From an uncultured Anaerovibrio sp. (GTDB lineage: Bacteria; Bacillota; Negativicutes; Selenomonadales; Selenomonadaceae): 8,467 bases of DNA. Shown in pieces: positions 1-5,519 of the stretch; the first letter of the stretch is position 1; the number at the start of each line of letters is the position of its first letter. The position numbers and the translations under genes are program-made. Location: positions 1 to 8,467 of the forward strand of contig CACZYN010000071.1 in assembly GCA_902785445.1 (NCBI GenBank), given 5' to 3'. Under the pieces are notes generated by a model. The model was not told the origin of the DNA. It saw nothing but the letters and a program-made list of their open reading frames with translations, and did not search any database.

Positions 1-12
1 AATACATAAATT

Positions 13-18
13 TATAAT
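13..18 (+). promoter_or_regulatory. possible -10 element upstream of the glycyl-radical mini-protein
   Basis: A perfect TATAAT lies 18 bases before the ATG at 37. The matching -35 position falls outside the window. Transcription from here would start near base 25 and leave a leader that cuts into the AAAGGG ribosome binding site (20-25). It may therefore be only AT-rich sequence, with the gene read from a promoter further upstream. Confidence 0.25.
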
Positions 19-36
19 GAAAGGGATGTAAGAAAA

Positions 37-321
37 ATGATAGTTAATGGAATTGAAGTGACAGTTAAGGGGCTTAGCGATGTTAGCGAACAGGAGATTA
101 TCAGCTACATCGACATGCTGGAGGAAGAAAACAACGAGGAGCTCAGCAGCCTGACCATCTCTCCTGCCGAGGAAGGTTCTGTAGCATTGGATTATGTTCT
201 TCAGCCGGCAAAATTCGAGCGTATTCGTCGCATTACCGGTTATCTGGTAGGAACCATCGACCGGTGGAACAACGCCAAACGTTCAGAAGAACACGACCGG
301 GTAAAACATGGCCTCAATTAA
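37..321 (+). CDS. stand-alone NrdD-like glycyl-radical domain protein
   Basis: This 94-residue protein has a C-terminal third that resembles the tail of class III (anaerobic) ribonucleotide reductase NrdD. The motif RRITGYL at 64-70 places the predicted radical glycine at Gly68, and RWN, AK and DRVKH follow at 76-91. Full NrdD proteins are about 600-750 residues; the catalytic barrel and the four zinc-binding cysteines before the radical loop are absent, and there is no cysteine at all. Residues 1-55 are acidic and unrecognised. The ATG is preceded by AAAGGG (20-25). Stops in all three + frames just upstream (7-9, 15-17, 29-31) show it is not the open 3' end of a longer reading frame. It overlaps nrdG by 14 bp, so the NrdG activase is its likely partner. 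It could be a split NrdD subunit, or a spare radical domain analogous to GrcA/YfiD for pyruvate formate-lyase. The motif is seen; the role is inferred. Confidence 0.7.
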   Translation: MIVNGIEVTVKGLSDVSEQEIISYIDMLEEENNEELSSLTISPAEEGSVALDYVLQPAKFERIRRITGYLVGTIDRWNNAKRSEEHDRVKHGLN

Positions 322-805
322 ATTAGCTGGTACCGTCAATGATTCCATTGTGGACGGTGAAGGCTATCGGTTTACCATTTTTACTCAAGGATGCCCTCAT
401 AACTGTATTGGTTGTCACAATCCTCAAACCCATGATTTTGCCGGGGGATATTTGGAGGATACGGATAAGCTGCTGGAAAAAATTTTACAAAATCCGCTGC
501 TTTCCGGTGCCACCTTCAGTGGCGGTGAACCATTCTGTCAGCCCAAGCCTTTGGCTGAGCTAGCTCGCAAGCTGCACGAACACAATCTTGATGTATGGTG
601 CTATACAGGCTATACCATAGAAAACCTGTTAAATGGCACTCCGGAGCAGGTGGAACTGCTGCATGAGGTTGATGTTTTGGTGGATGGCCCCTATCAGGAA
701 TGGAAGCGGGATATCTCCCTAAGCTTCCGGGGAAGCAGTAACCAACGGGTCATTGACGTACAGGAAAGCTTACGACAAAATCAAATTATTTTATATGAAC
801 TTTAA
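308..805 (+). CDS. nrdG: anaerobic ribonucleotide reductase activating protein NrdG
   Basis: This is the radical SAM activase that uses a [4Fe-4S] cluster and S-adenosylmethionine to create the glycyl radical on NrdD, enabling anaerobic deoxynucleotide synthesis in the cytoplasm. The cluster motif CX3CX2C is Cys29, Cys33 and Cys36 (CPHNCIGC). It is preceded by the family signature DGEGYR (16-21). The SAM-binding SGGEP is at 71-75. The C-terminal VDGPY and FRGSSNQRVID segments are typical of NrdG. The length of 165 residues is normal. The ATG lies inside the end of the preceding glycyl-radical gene and has only a weak ribosome binding site, suggesting translational coupling. A terminator follows immediately. 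No full-length nrdD is visible in the window. Identification is secure. Confidence 0.96.
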   Translation: MASIKLAGTVNDSIVDGEGYRFTIFTQGCPHNCIGCHNPQTHDFAGGYLEDTDKLLEKILQNPLLSGATFSGGEPFCQPKPLAELARKLHEHNLDVWCYTGYTIENLLNGTPEQVELLHEVDVLVDGPYQEWKRDISLSFRGSSNQRVIDVQESLRQNQIILYEL

Positions 806-829
806 GGGACGCCAAGCCGTCCCTTTTTT
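806..829 (+). terminator. rho-independent terminator after nrdG
   Basis: GGGACG (806-811) pairs with CGTCCC (818-823) around a 6-base loop, followed by six T (824-829). It starts on the base after the nrdG stop and ends the glycyl-radical/nrdG unit. Confidence 0.9.
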
Positions 830-830
830 A

Positions 831-859
831 TTGACACCACTTTTTTATAGTGTTACACT
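831..859 (+). promoter_or_regulatory. sigma-A type promoter for the threonine ammonia-lyase gene
   Basis: A perfect -35 TTGACA (831-836) is followed by a 17-base spacer and TACACT (854-859), with TGT just before it giving an extended -10. Spacing and match are near ideal. Only one base separates it from the T-run of the upstream terminator. The start of transcription would be near 866, about 36 bases before the chosen ATG at 902. That also argues against the ATG at 872 as the main start. Confidence 0.75.
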
Positions 860-888
860 TGAAACCAACTTATGAAAATTATTCAAGC

Positions 889-894
889 AAGGAG
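889..894 (+). promoter_or_regulatory. ribosome binding site deciding the ilvA start
   Basis: AAGGAG lies 7 bases before the ATG at 902. The earlier in-frame ATG at 872 has no such site. The start at 902 is therefore preferred, giving 420 rather than 430 residues. Confidence 0.8.
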
Positions 895-901
895 AAACAA
901 C

Positions 902-2164
902 ATGGCCGAAGAAATACAGACCGAAGCAGCCAATCAGGCTCAAATTGAAGAAATCCTCGCCAATACCACAATTGCCGATGTATATAATGCAGCTAAGCAA
1001 TTAGATGGTGTAGCCAAGAAAACCAAGCTCATTGAAAGCTCTTTTTTCTCTGATATGTGTGGCAACAATGTTTATCTGAAACCGGAAAACATGCAGATCA
1101 CCGGTTCCTTTAAGCTTAGAGGTGCCTATAATAAAATAAGTCAGCTCTCTGAGGCAGAAAAAAAGCGGGGAGTTATTACAGCTTCTGCCGGTAATCACGC
1201 CCAGGGTGTGGCCTTCGCCGCCCAGCAGTTGGGTGCTCACGCAGTTATTTGTATGCCGGCCATTACACCTATTTTAAAGGTTGAGGCTACCCGAGCCTTA
1301 GGGGCTGAGGTAGTTCTCCACGGCGACACCTTTGATGATGCCTACGAAAAATCCCTAGAGCTGCAAAAGAAAAAGGGATATGTATATATTCATCCATTTA
1401 ACGACAAGGATGTACTGTTAGGACAGGGTACTACAGCACTGGAAATCATTGACGAATTAAAGGACGTGGATGCCATTCTGGTTCCTATTGGCGGTGGCGG
1501 ATTTGCCAGCGGTGTAGCTTTGGCCACCAAGGCAGTAAATCCTCAGGTAAAGGTCATCGGTGTTGAACCAGAGGGGGCAGCCTGCATGGAAAATTCCTTT
1601 GCCCGGGGGCAAGTATCCTCCCTTACTGCAGTGGATACCGTTGCCGATGGCTGTGCGGTAAAAACTCCAGGTGATCTCACCTATGCGTTCTGTAAAAAAT
1701 ATTTAGATCAGATTATTACTGTATCGGAAATGGAAATCATGTCGGCTCTGCTGTTCCTCATCGAAAAGCACAAGCTGATTGCCGAGGGCGCTGGCGTCCT
1801 CAGCCTGGCGGCCCTGAACAAGCTGCCATTTAAAGGCAAGAAGGTCGCTGCCATCATCAGTGGTGGTAACATTGATATCTCCACCATTTCTGCCCTCATT
1901 GATAAGGCCCTGATTGCCCGTGGCCGAGTGTTCTGCTTCTCGGTACAGTTGCCAGACAAGCCAGGCCAGCTCTTAAATGTATCCAAAATTTTAGCGGATA
2001 CCAATGCCAATGTAATTAAGCTGGATCACAATCAGTCCAAGGTAACAGACAGCTTCAAGAAGGTGGCTTTGGATATTACTGTGGAAACCCACAATCACGA
2101 CCACATTAATAAAATAATTAAAGCACTGAATAATGGCGGTTATGATGTGGACAAAATTTATTAA
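902..2164 (+). CDS. ilvA: threonine ammonia-lyase, single ACT domain
   Basis: A PLP-dependent fold-type II enzyme that deaminates L-threonine to 2-oxobutanoate and ammonia, feeding isoleucine synthesis or propionate-type fermentation. The PLP lysine is Lys71 in GSFKLRGA. The Ser/Asn substrate loop is SAGNHAQG. The glycine-rich phosphate-binding loop GGGG is at 197-200. One ACT domain occupies about 340-420 (PDKPGQL). The 420-residue length with one ACT domain matches the short type (about 400 residues, often named ilvA or tdcB). The long E. coli IlvA of about 514 residues has a larger double-ACT-like regulatory region. An acidic, Gln-rich N-terminal extension of about 20 residues precedes the catalytic domain. 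It is transcribed alone, with its own promoter (831-859) and terminator (2182-2210). Catabolic and biosynthetic roles cannot be separated here. Allosteric control through ACT is expected from the family, but the effector is not readable. Confidence 0.93.
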   Translation: MAEEIQTEAANQAQIEEILANTTIADVYNAAKQLDGVAKKTKLIESSFFSDMCGNNVYLKPENMQITGSFKLRGAYNKISQLSEAEKKRGVITASAGNHAQGVAFAAQQLGAHAVICMPAITPILKVEATRALGAEVVLHGDTFDDAYEKSLELQKKKGYVYIHPFNDKDVLLGQGTTALEIIDELKDVDAILVPIGGGGFASGVALATKAVNPQVKVIGVEPEGAACMENSFARGQVSSLTAVDTVADGCAVKTPGDLTYAFCKKYLDQIITVSEMEIMSALLFLIEKHKLIAEGAGVLSLAALNKLPFKGKKVAAIISGGNIDISTISALIDKALIARGRVFCFSVQLPDKPGQLLNVSKILADTNANVIKLDHNQSKVTDSFKKVALDITVETHNHDHINKIIKALNNGGYDVDKIY

Positions 2165-2181
2165 TTTTTAAGTAAAAATTT

Positions 2182-2210
2182 AAGGATATGAGCTAAAAAC
2201 TCATATCCTT
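2182..2210 (+). terminator. rho-independent terminator after ilvA
   Basis: A perfect 11-bp stem, AAGGATATGAG (2182-2192) with CTCATATCCTT (2200-2210), encloses a 7-base loop and is followed by a T-rich tract (TTCATTTGTT). It lies 17 bases after the stop codon. Confidence 0.85.
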
Positions 2211-2253
2211 TTCATTTGTTCTAAATTCCTCTTGTCAATAGTTTTTTAAAAAA

Positions 2254-2334
2254 TTATCCACATTTTTTGGCAAAAGTGGATAAGTATGTGGATAACTTGT
2301 GTTTTTTTGTTAATTTTAACCTATGTTATCCACA
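2254..2334. other. cluster of four DnaA-box-like 9-mers in an AT-rich intergenic region
   Basis: TTATCCACA, the high-affinity DnaA box, occurs on the + strand at 2254-2262 and 2326-2334 and on the - strand at 2287-2295. A one-mismatch copy (TTATCCACT) is on the - strand at 2275-2283. The second and third boxes start 12 bp apart. The third and fourth form a perfect 10-bp inverted repeat (TGTGGATAAC and GTTATCCACA) around a very AT-rich 28-base spacer. Further AT-rich sequence runs from 2341 to 2400. Three perfect copies within 81 bp are far beyond chance. The rest of the 282-bp gap holds the ilvA terminator and the arsR promoter, and no gene is seen in it. The site could be a DnaA reservoir, a DnaA-controlled promoter region, or less likely an origin. 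Confidence 0.75.
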
Positions 2335-2363
2335 AGAATCTGGGATTATTTTTTTTAATTTGT

Positions 2364-2392
2364 TGGAAAATTTCATTTTTTTGTTTTATACT
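2364..2392 (+). promoter_or_regulatory. candidate promoter for the arsR-hydrolase pair
   Basis: TTGGAA (2364-2369) and TATACT (2387-2392) are separated by 17 bases. The -10 matches five of six consensus bases and the -35 four of six. The start would be near 2399, leaving a 45-50 base leader that contains the palindrome at 2411-2420. Confidence 0.55.
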
Positions 2393-2410
2393 TTACCTAA
2401 CGAGAATATA

Positions 2411-2420
2411 TAGTGCACTA
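2411..2420. promoter_or_regulatory. palindrome, candidate ArsR-family operator
   Basis: TAGTGCACTA is a perfect 10-bp palindrome just downstream of the predicted transcription start and 26 bases before the arsR ATG. It overlaps an imperfect inverted repeat, AGTGCA (2412-2417) and TGCGCT (2422-2427). The position suits autorepression, as is common in the ArsR/SmtB family. The sequence is not a clear match to the usual SmtB 12-2-12 operator, so the assignment is positional. Confidence 0.35.
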
Positions 2421-2446
2421 ATGCGCTTATTCCATGGGAGGTATCC

Positions 2447-2815
2447 ATGAAAAAAATTATAAAAGATGAGGACATGTGCGAAGTTCATGTAACTCATCCG
2501 GAGAATATTCAACAGGCTTTGTGCCATCAACTGGACGACGAAAAGAGTCAGAAGTTGGCCGAAATCTTTAAAATCCTGGGTGTCCCCAGCCGAATCAAGC
2601 TATTGTCTCTTCTCATCAATGAAGAAATGTGTGTATGTGATATAGCTGAGGCCCTAAATATGGAGCAATCGGCCATATCTCATCAGTTGCGGGTGCTACG
2701 GGATGCCCATCTGGTGAAATTTCGCAAGGAAGGCAAAGAAGCTTGGTATACTTTGGATGATGACCATGTAGTGAAGCTTATGAACCAAGGCATGGAACAT
2801 ATTATGCATCTGTAA
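2447..2815 (+). CDS. ArsR/SmtB-family metal-sensing repressor (CadC/SmtB-like)
   Basis: A 122-residue winged-helix repressor of the family that leaves DNA on binding metal ions. The core runs from about 35 to 103. The alpha-3 segment MCVCDIAEAL holds Cys62 and Cys64, matching the ELCVCD metal box. The recognition helix contains SAISHQLRVL (75-84) and the wing FRKEGKEAWYTL (92-103). An N-terminal Cys11 with nearby His14 and His17 could complete a CadC-like thiolate site. At the dimer helix, Asp105, His107, His118 and His121 keep the spacing of the SmtB/CzrA zinc site (D-x-H, 11, 3). Both site types therefore appear possible, as in CadC or ZiaR, pointing to Zn, Cd or Pb rather than arsenic. GGGAGG (2436-2441) fixes the start. 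No metal pump lies nearby; the next gene, 13 bases on, is a cell-wall hydrolase. Metal identity is inferred. Confidence 0.88.
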   Translation: MKKIIKDEDMCEVHVTHPENIQQALCHQLDDEKSQKLAEIFKILGVPSRIKLLSLLINEEMCVCDIAEALNMEQSAISHQLRVLRDAHLVKFRKEGKEAWYTLDDDHVVKLMNQGMEHIMHL

Positions 2816-2828
2816 AAGGCGGTGCTCT

Positions 2829-3623
2829 ATGAAACAAAATTATTTTTCCTTTCATAACAAATTGTTAATCCTGGCCCTGACGTTTTTGGCCTTTATTTCC
2901 TTAAATTTTACCCCTGTATCAGCCAAAACCCTCTCCTTAAATTCCAAAGGTGCTGAGGTAACCATGGTACAACAGGCCTTGAAGGACATGGGCTACAATA
3001 TCAAAAAAGTTAACGGGGTATTTGACAACAGTACCAAACGGGCTGTACTGGCTTTCCAGCGGGACAATAAGATTAAAATCAGTGGGGTCGTAGACGATAA
3101 AACCATGGCTGCCATAAAGGCCCTGAAAAAGACCCTCAAGCTGCCAAACGCCAAGCCTGGTAAACCAAGTGCCAAGCCGGCAACACCGACCGTTGATCCA
3201 GTGACACCAAAGGTGACCAAGGTACCGGAAAGTCAGCCGTTTTTGCCACGCAGCAAGGTTCCAGGTATTATCAAAACTGCCAAAAAGCACATCGGAGTAC
3301 CTTATGTATCGGGGGGAACCACTCCCAAGGGCTTTGACTGCTCCGGCTATGTCCAATATGTATTTGCCCAGAATGGTTTAAAAATCCCCCGCACTGCAGA
3401 TGTGCAGTATACTTTAGGAAAAAAATCCACCGTCAAGGCCTTAGAGGCTGGCGATCTGGTTTTTTTCCATACAGATTCCGGCGCCACAGTAACTCATTGC
3501 GGCATTTATTTAGGGAATGGAAAATTTATCCATGCCTCCTCCAGTAAAGGCATTCGCATTGATGAACTCAGTAACGAATATTGGAAAAAAGCCTTCGTGG
3601 CCGGCAAACATATCATTAAGTAA
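2829..3623 (+). CDS. secreted NlpC/P60 peptidoglycan hydrolase with peptidoglycan-binding domain
   Basis: A 264-residue exported cell-wall enzyme. A signal peptide covers about 1-32, with a basic start, a hydrophobic core (LLILALTFLAFISL) and a VSA cleavage site before Lys33. A PG_binding_1 domain spans about 35-96 (KGAEVTMVQQAL, NGVFDNSTKRAVLAFQ). A Lys/Pro-rich linker follows to about 145. The NlpC/P60 domain (147-264) has the catalytic Cys171 in FDCSGYV, His223 in THCGIYLG and third polar residue His235 in IHASS. Such enzymes usually cut gamma-D-glutamyl to diamino-acid bonds in stem peptides and act in cell separation or wall turnover. The gene begins 13 bases after arsR with only a moderate ribosome binding site (AAAGGCGG). 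No promoter is evident between them, so the two are probably cotranscribed. All catalytic residues are present. Confidence 0.93.
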   Translation: MKQNYFSFHNKLLILALTFLAFISLNFTPVSAKTLSLNSKGAEVTMVQQALKDMGYNIKKVNGVFDNSTKRAVLAFQRDNKIKISGVVDDKTMAAIKALKKTLKLPNAKPGKPSAKPATPTVDPVTPKVTKVPESQPFLPRSKVPGIIKTAKKHIGVPYVSGGTTPKGFDCSGYVQYVFAQNGLKIPRTADVQYTLGKKSTVKALEAGDLVFFHTDSGATVTHCGIYLGNGKFIHASSSKGIRIDELSNEYWKKAFVAGKHIIK

Positions 3624-3626
3624 CCA

Positions 3627-3660
3627 AAAAGCTGTAGTTGATTACTCAACTACAGCTTTT
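3627..3660. terminator. bidirectional terminator between converging genes
   Basis: A perfect 15-bp stem (3627-3641 with 3646-3660) encloses a 4-base loop, TTAC. The stem begins with AAAA and ends with TTTT, so each strand ends the hairpin in a U tract. It can end the hydrolase transcript on the + strand and the chemoreceptor-like gene on the - strand, whose stop is 12 bases away. Confidence 0.88.
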
Positions 3661-3672
3661 AAAATGCTTTTA

Positions 3673-4536
3673 TTAATTCTTATTGGCCCCAACCATCTCA
3701 ACCAGCTTAGCCGCCGTCAAGGACAAGTCCCCTAACTCATCGGCTACACCGGCAATAGAGGAAGACTGCTGCTCCACAATCTTGGAAGTAGCTTCACCCT
3801 TGGCAACAGTTTCATTTACTGATTCACCAATACGATCCGTAAACTCCTGAATTTTATCTACAGTCTCCCGGGAGCTATCAGCCAATTTACCGATTTCCTC
3901 GGATACAACGGCAAAACCTGCCCCTGCTGTACCAGCCCGAGCCGCCTCAATGGAGGCATTCAAGCCCAAAAGGCGTGTCTGCTTGGCGATGTCCCGAATA
4001 AGACCAGTAAATTCATTAATTTTACTGGATATATCATTTACATTGCGAATTTCCACGTTGAGTTCCTTCTGGTTTTCGTCCACATCATGGGCGGAAGTAG
4101 CCAATTCCTCCATGGTAGAGGAGATATGCAGCACGGTTTCATTAATGGAACCAGCCACTGACTCAAATTGAATCTGATAATTAGCACTGCCAATAACCGC
4201 ATTGATATACGAAAGTATGGCCTCTGCACAAGATTTAGCAGCTGCTTTATCGCCAGTTGCCACCCCTAAAACAGCTCCAATATGACGGTTGGAGAAGGTA
4301 ACAGGCACGCTGATTTCCAGTCTGCCACCACTTTCATTTACTGATATAATACCCCCTGTACTGGAATCCCGAAGACTTTTAACATCTCCACTTCCTGATG
4401 GACGGGTAATCTGATGTCCCCTATCATCTACTGCCACCAATGCCACACCGGTAGCTGCCGCCATACTATCCTGAAATTTTTGCAATTCATTCAGATTAAC
4501 AATATCGCTAAACTTAACGCTATCCATTTCCGCCAT
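3673..4536 (-). CDS. small soluble chemoreceptor-like protein with PocR-like sensor domain
   Basis: A cytoplasmic protein of 287 residues from the preferred ATG at 4536. GGGAGAGG (4545-4552) sits 8 bases before it, and a GTG at 4545 would overlap that site. Residues 10-115 resemble the PocR ligand-binding domain (DIVNLNELQKFQDSMAAATG, a VDDRGHQIT strand, then a GAVLGVATG strand) but lack the cysteines seen in many members. Residues 120-285 form a long helical hairpin ending in the methyl-accepting chemotaxis signalling tip near 182-222 (IAKQTRLLGLNASIEAARAG, then GFAVVSEEIGKLAD). There is no membrane segment, HAMP domain or C-terminal CheR/CheB pentapeptide, and the helical arms are only about 65-75 residues, short for a receptor. 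A role in signalling to CheA/CheW, or in a non-motility pathway, is inferred. No other chemotaxis gene is in the window. Confidence 0.82.
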   Translation of the reverse strand: MAEMDSVKFSDIVNLNELQKFQDSMAAATGVALVAVDDRGHQITRPSGSGDVKSLRDSSTGGIISVNESGGRLEISVPVTFSNRHIGAVLGVATGDKAAAKSCAEAILSYINAVIGSANYQIQFESVAGSINETVLHISSTMEELATSAHDVDENQKELNVEIRNVNDISSKINEFTGLIRDIAKQTRLLGLNASIEAARAGTAGAGFAVVSEEIGKLADSSRETVDKIQEFTDRIGESVNETVAKGEATSKIVEQQSSSIAGVADELGDLSLTAAKLVEMVGANKN

Positions 4537-4565
4537 ATAAAACACCTCTCCCTAGTGAACTATTT

Positions 4566-4593
4566 ATATTATGACTCTTACCTCGCCAATCAA
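4566..4593 (-). promoter_or_regulatory. possible promoter for the chemoreceptor-like gene
   Basis: On the - strand TTGATT (4588-4593) and TAATAT (4566-4571) are 16 bases apart, about 30 bases before the ATG at 4536. It lies in the 80-bp gap after the radical SAM gene, where no terminator hairpin is visible. The gene may therefore be read both from here and through from the upstream operon. Confidence 0.35.
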
Positions 4594-4616
4594 CACTTTA
4601 ATTAATTATAACCCAG

Positions 4617-5519
4617 CTATTGAAACTTTTCCACACCCTCTCCCGTCCAACGTGGTACAAATTCCATACCAACTGATTGAGGCTCCTGGATAAAACATCG
4701 GGTAAAGCCCAACTCCAAAGCATAGTCTACTACCGATTCATACTCGAAAGTAGTCAGCTTCCGTTTTAGTTTAGGATGAGCAAGAGCCTTATAGGTGGGA
4801 GTGTACTGGCGCATAAGGCTTACCATAATGTTATCCCCAAATTCACTCCATAACCACTTAAGCAGCTGCATACTATCTTTCCGGCCGCCTGGCAAAACCA
4901 TGTGACGAACCAAGACTCCCCGCTTAAGAATTCCCTCATCCACAACTATTGATCCCGTGTTTTCCACCATTCTTTTAATTGCCGCTGAAGCGACTGAAAA
5001 ATAGTCCGGAGCTTTAGAATATTCCCTGGACAAATCCGGAGAATAATACTTCAAGTCCGGCAAAAATACATCAATATATTCTTTTAACAAATCCAACGAG
5101 GCGATATTTTCGTATCCACTTGAATTATACACCACCGGCAGGCAAAAACCCTTTTTTTGTGCCAAAATTATTCCATTAATTATTTGGGGAATGAAATGGG
5201 TCGGGGTGACCAAATCCAAGGTTGCTGCCCCTCTAAGCTGCTGCTCGTAAAAAATTTCTCCCAGCCGCTCATCTGTTATTTCAATCCCTGTAGCTCCATG
5301 ACTAATTTCATGATTTTGGCAAAACATGCAACGCAAATTGCAGCCGGAAAAGAACACTGTTCCGGCACCATTTTCTCCGGCAATAACTGGTTCTTCCCAC
5401 TTATGCAGGCTTACCAAAGCTACCTTGGCTAACTGACCGACGCCACAAAATCCCCGCTTTTCCCGGCGATTAACGTGACACATCCGGGGGCAAAGGGTAC
5501 AATCCGTAAGCCCACTCAT
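4617..5519 (-). CDS. PflX-type radical SAM protein
   Basis: A 300-residue cytoplasmic iron-sulfur protein of the PflX group (COG1313), related to pyruvate formate-lyase activating enzymes. The SAM [4Fe-4S] motif CX3CX2C is Cys60, Cys64 and Cys67 (GCNLRCMFCQNHEISHG). A second set of cysteines lies at the N-terminus: Cys7, Cys10, Cys14 and Cys25 (CTLCPRMC and GFCGVG). This set is characteristic of the group and could bind a further cluster or metal. No member has a firmly assigned reaction that I know of, and the activase label is by similarity only. No glycyl-radical enzyme of the PFL type lies beside it. The start overlaps the stop of the preceding LtaS-like gene as ATGA (5516-5519), and a GGAGGG ribosome binding site lies inside that gene's end. 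Translation of the two is therefore probably coupled. Confidence 0.88.
   Translation of the reverse strand: MSGLTDCTLCPRMCHVNRREKRGFCGVGQLAKVALVSLHKWEEPVIAGENGAGTVFFSGCNLRCMFCQNHEISHGATGIEITDERLGEIFYEQQLRGAATLDLVTPTHFIPQIINGIILAQKKGFCLPVVYNSSGYENIASLDLLKEYIDVFLPDLKYYSPDLSREYSKAPDYFSVASAAIKRMVENTGSIVVDEGILKRGVLVRHMVLPGGRKDSMQLLKWLWSEFGDNIMVSLMRQYTPTYKALAHPKLKRKLTTFEYESVVDYALELGFTRCFIQEPQSVGMEFVPRWTGEGVEKFQ

Noticed and set aside
872..901. ATG at 872 as the start of threonine ammonia-lyase
   Set aside because: It lacks a ribosome binding site and lies only about 6 bases after the predicted transcription start. The ATG at 902 has AAGGAG at ideal spacing.
1708..2010. 100-residue open frame on the - strand inside the threonine ammonia-lyase gene
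   Set aside because: It lies entirely within a strongly conserved gene, has no ribosome binding site support and no recognisable protein features.
2165..2446. Chromosomal or plasmid replication origin at the DnaA-box region
   Set aside because: Box density and AT-richness fit, but no dnaA, dnaN, rpmH, parA or rep gene is in view. Genes on both immediate sides run in the same direction instead of diverging, and the strand switch in the window is convergent (near 3.65 kb). A DnaA-binding cluster is the safer call.
2937..3356. 139-residue open frame on the - strand inside the NlpC/P60 gene
   Set aside because: It is antisense to a gene with a clear signal peptide and catalytic residues, and its translation looks like a shadow sequence.
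3627..3660. Long perfect hairpin as a mobile-element end, attachment site or small RNA
   Set aside because: Its position between two converging stop codons, with A and T flanks, is fully explained by a bidirectional terminator.
4537..4545. GTG at 4545 as the start of the chemoreceptor-like protein
   Set aside because: The GTG overlaps the ribosome binding site that serves the ATG at 4536.
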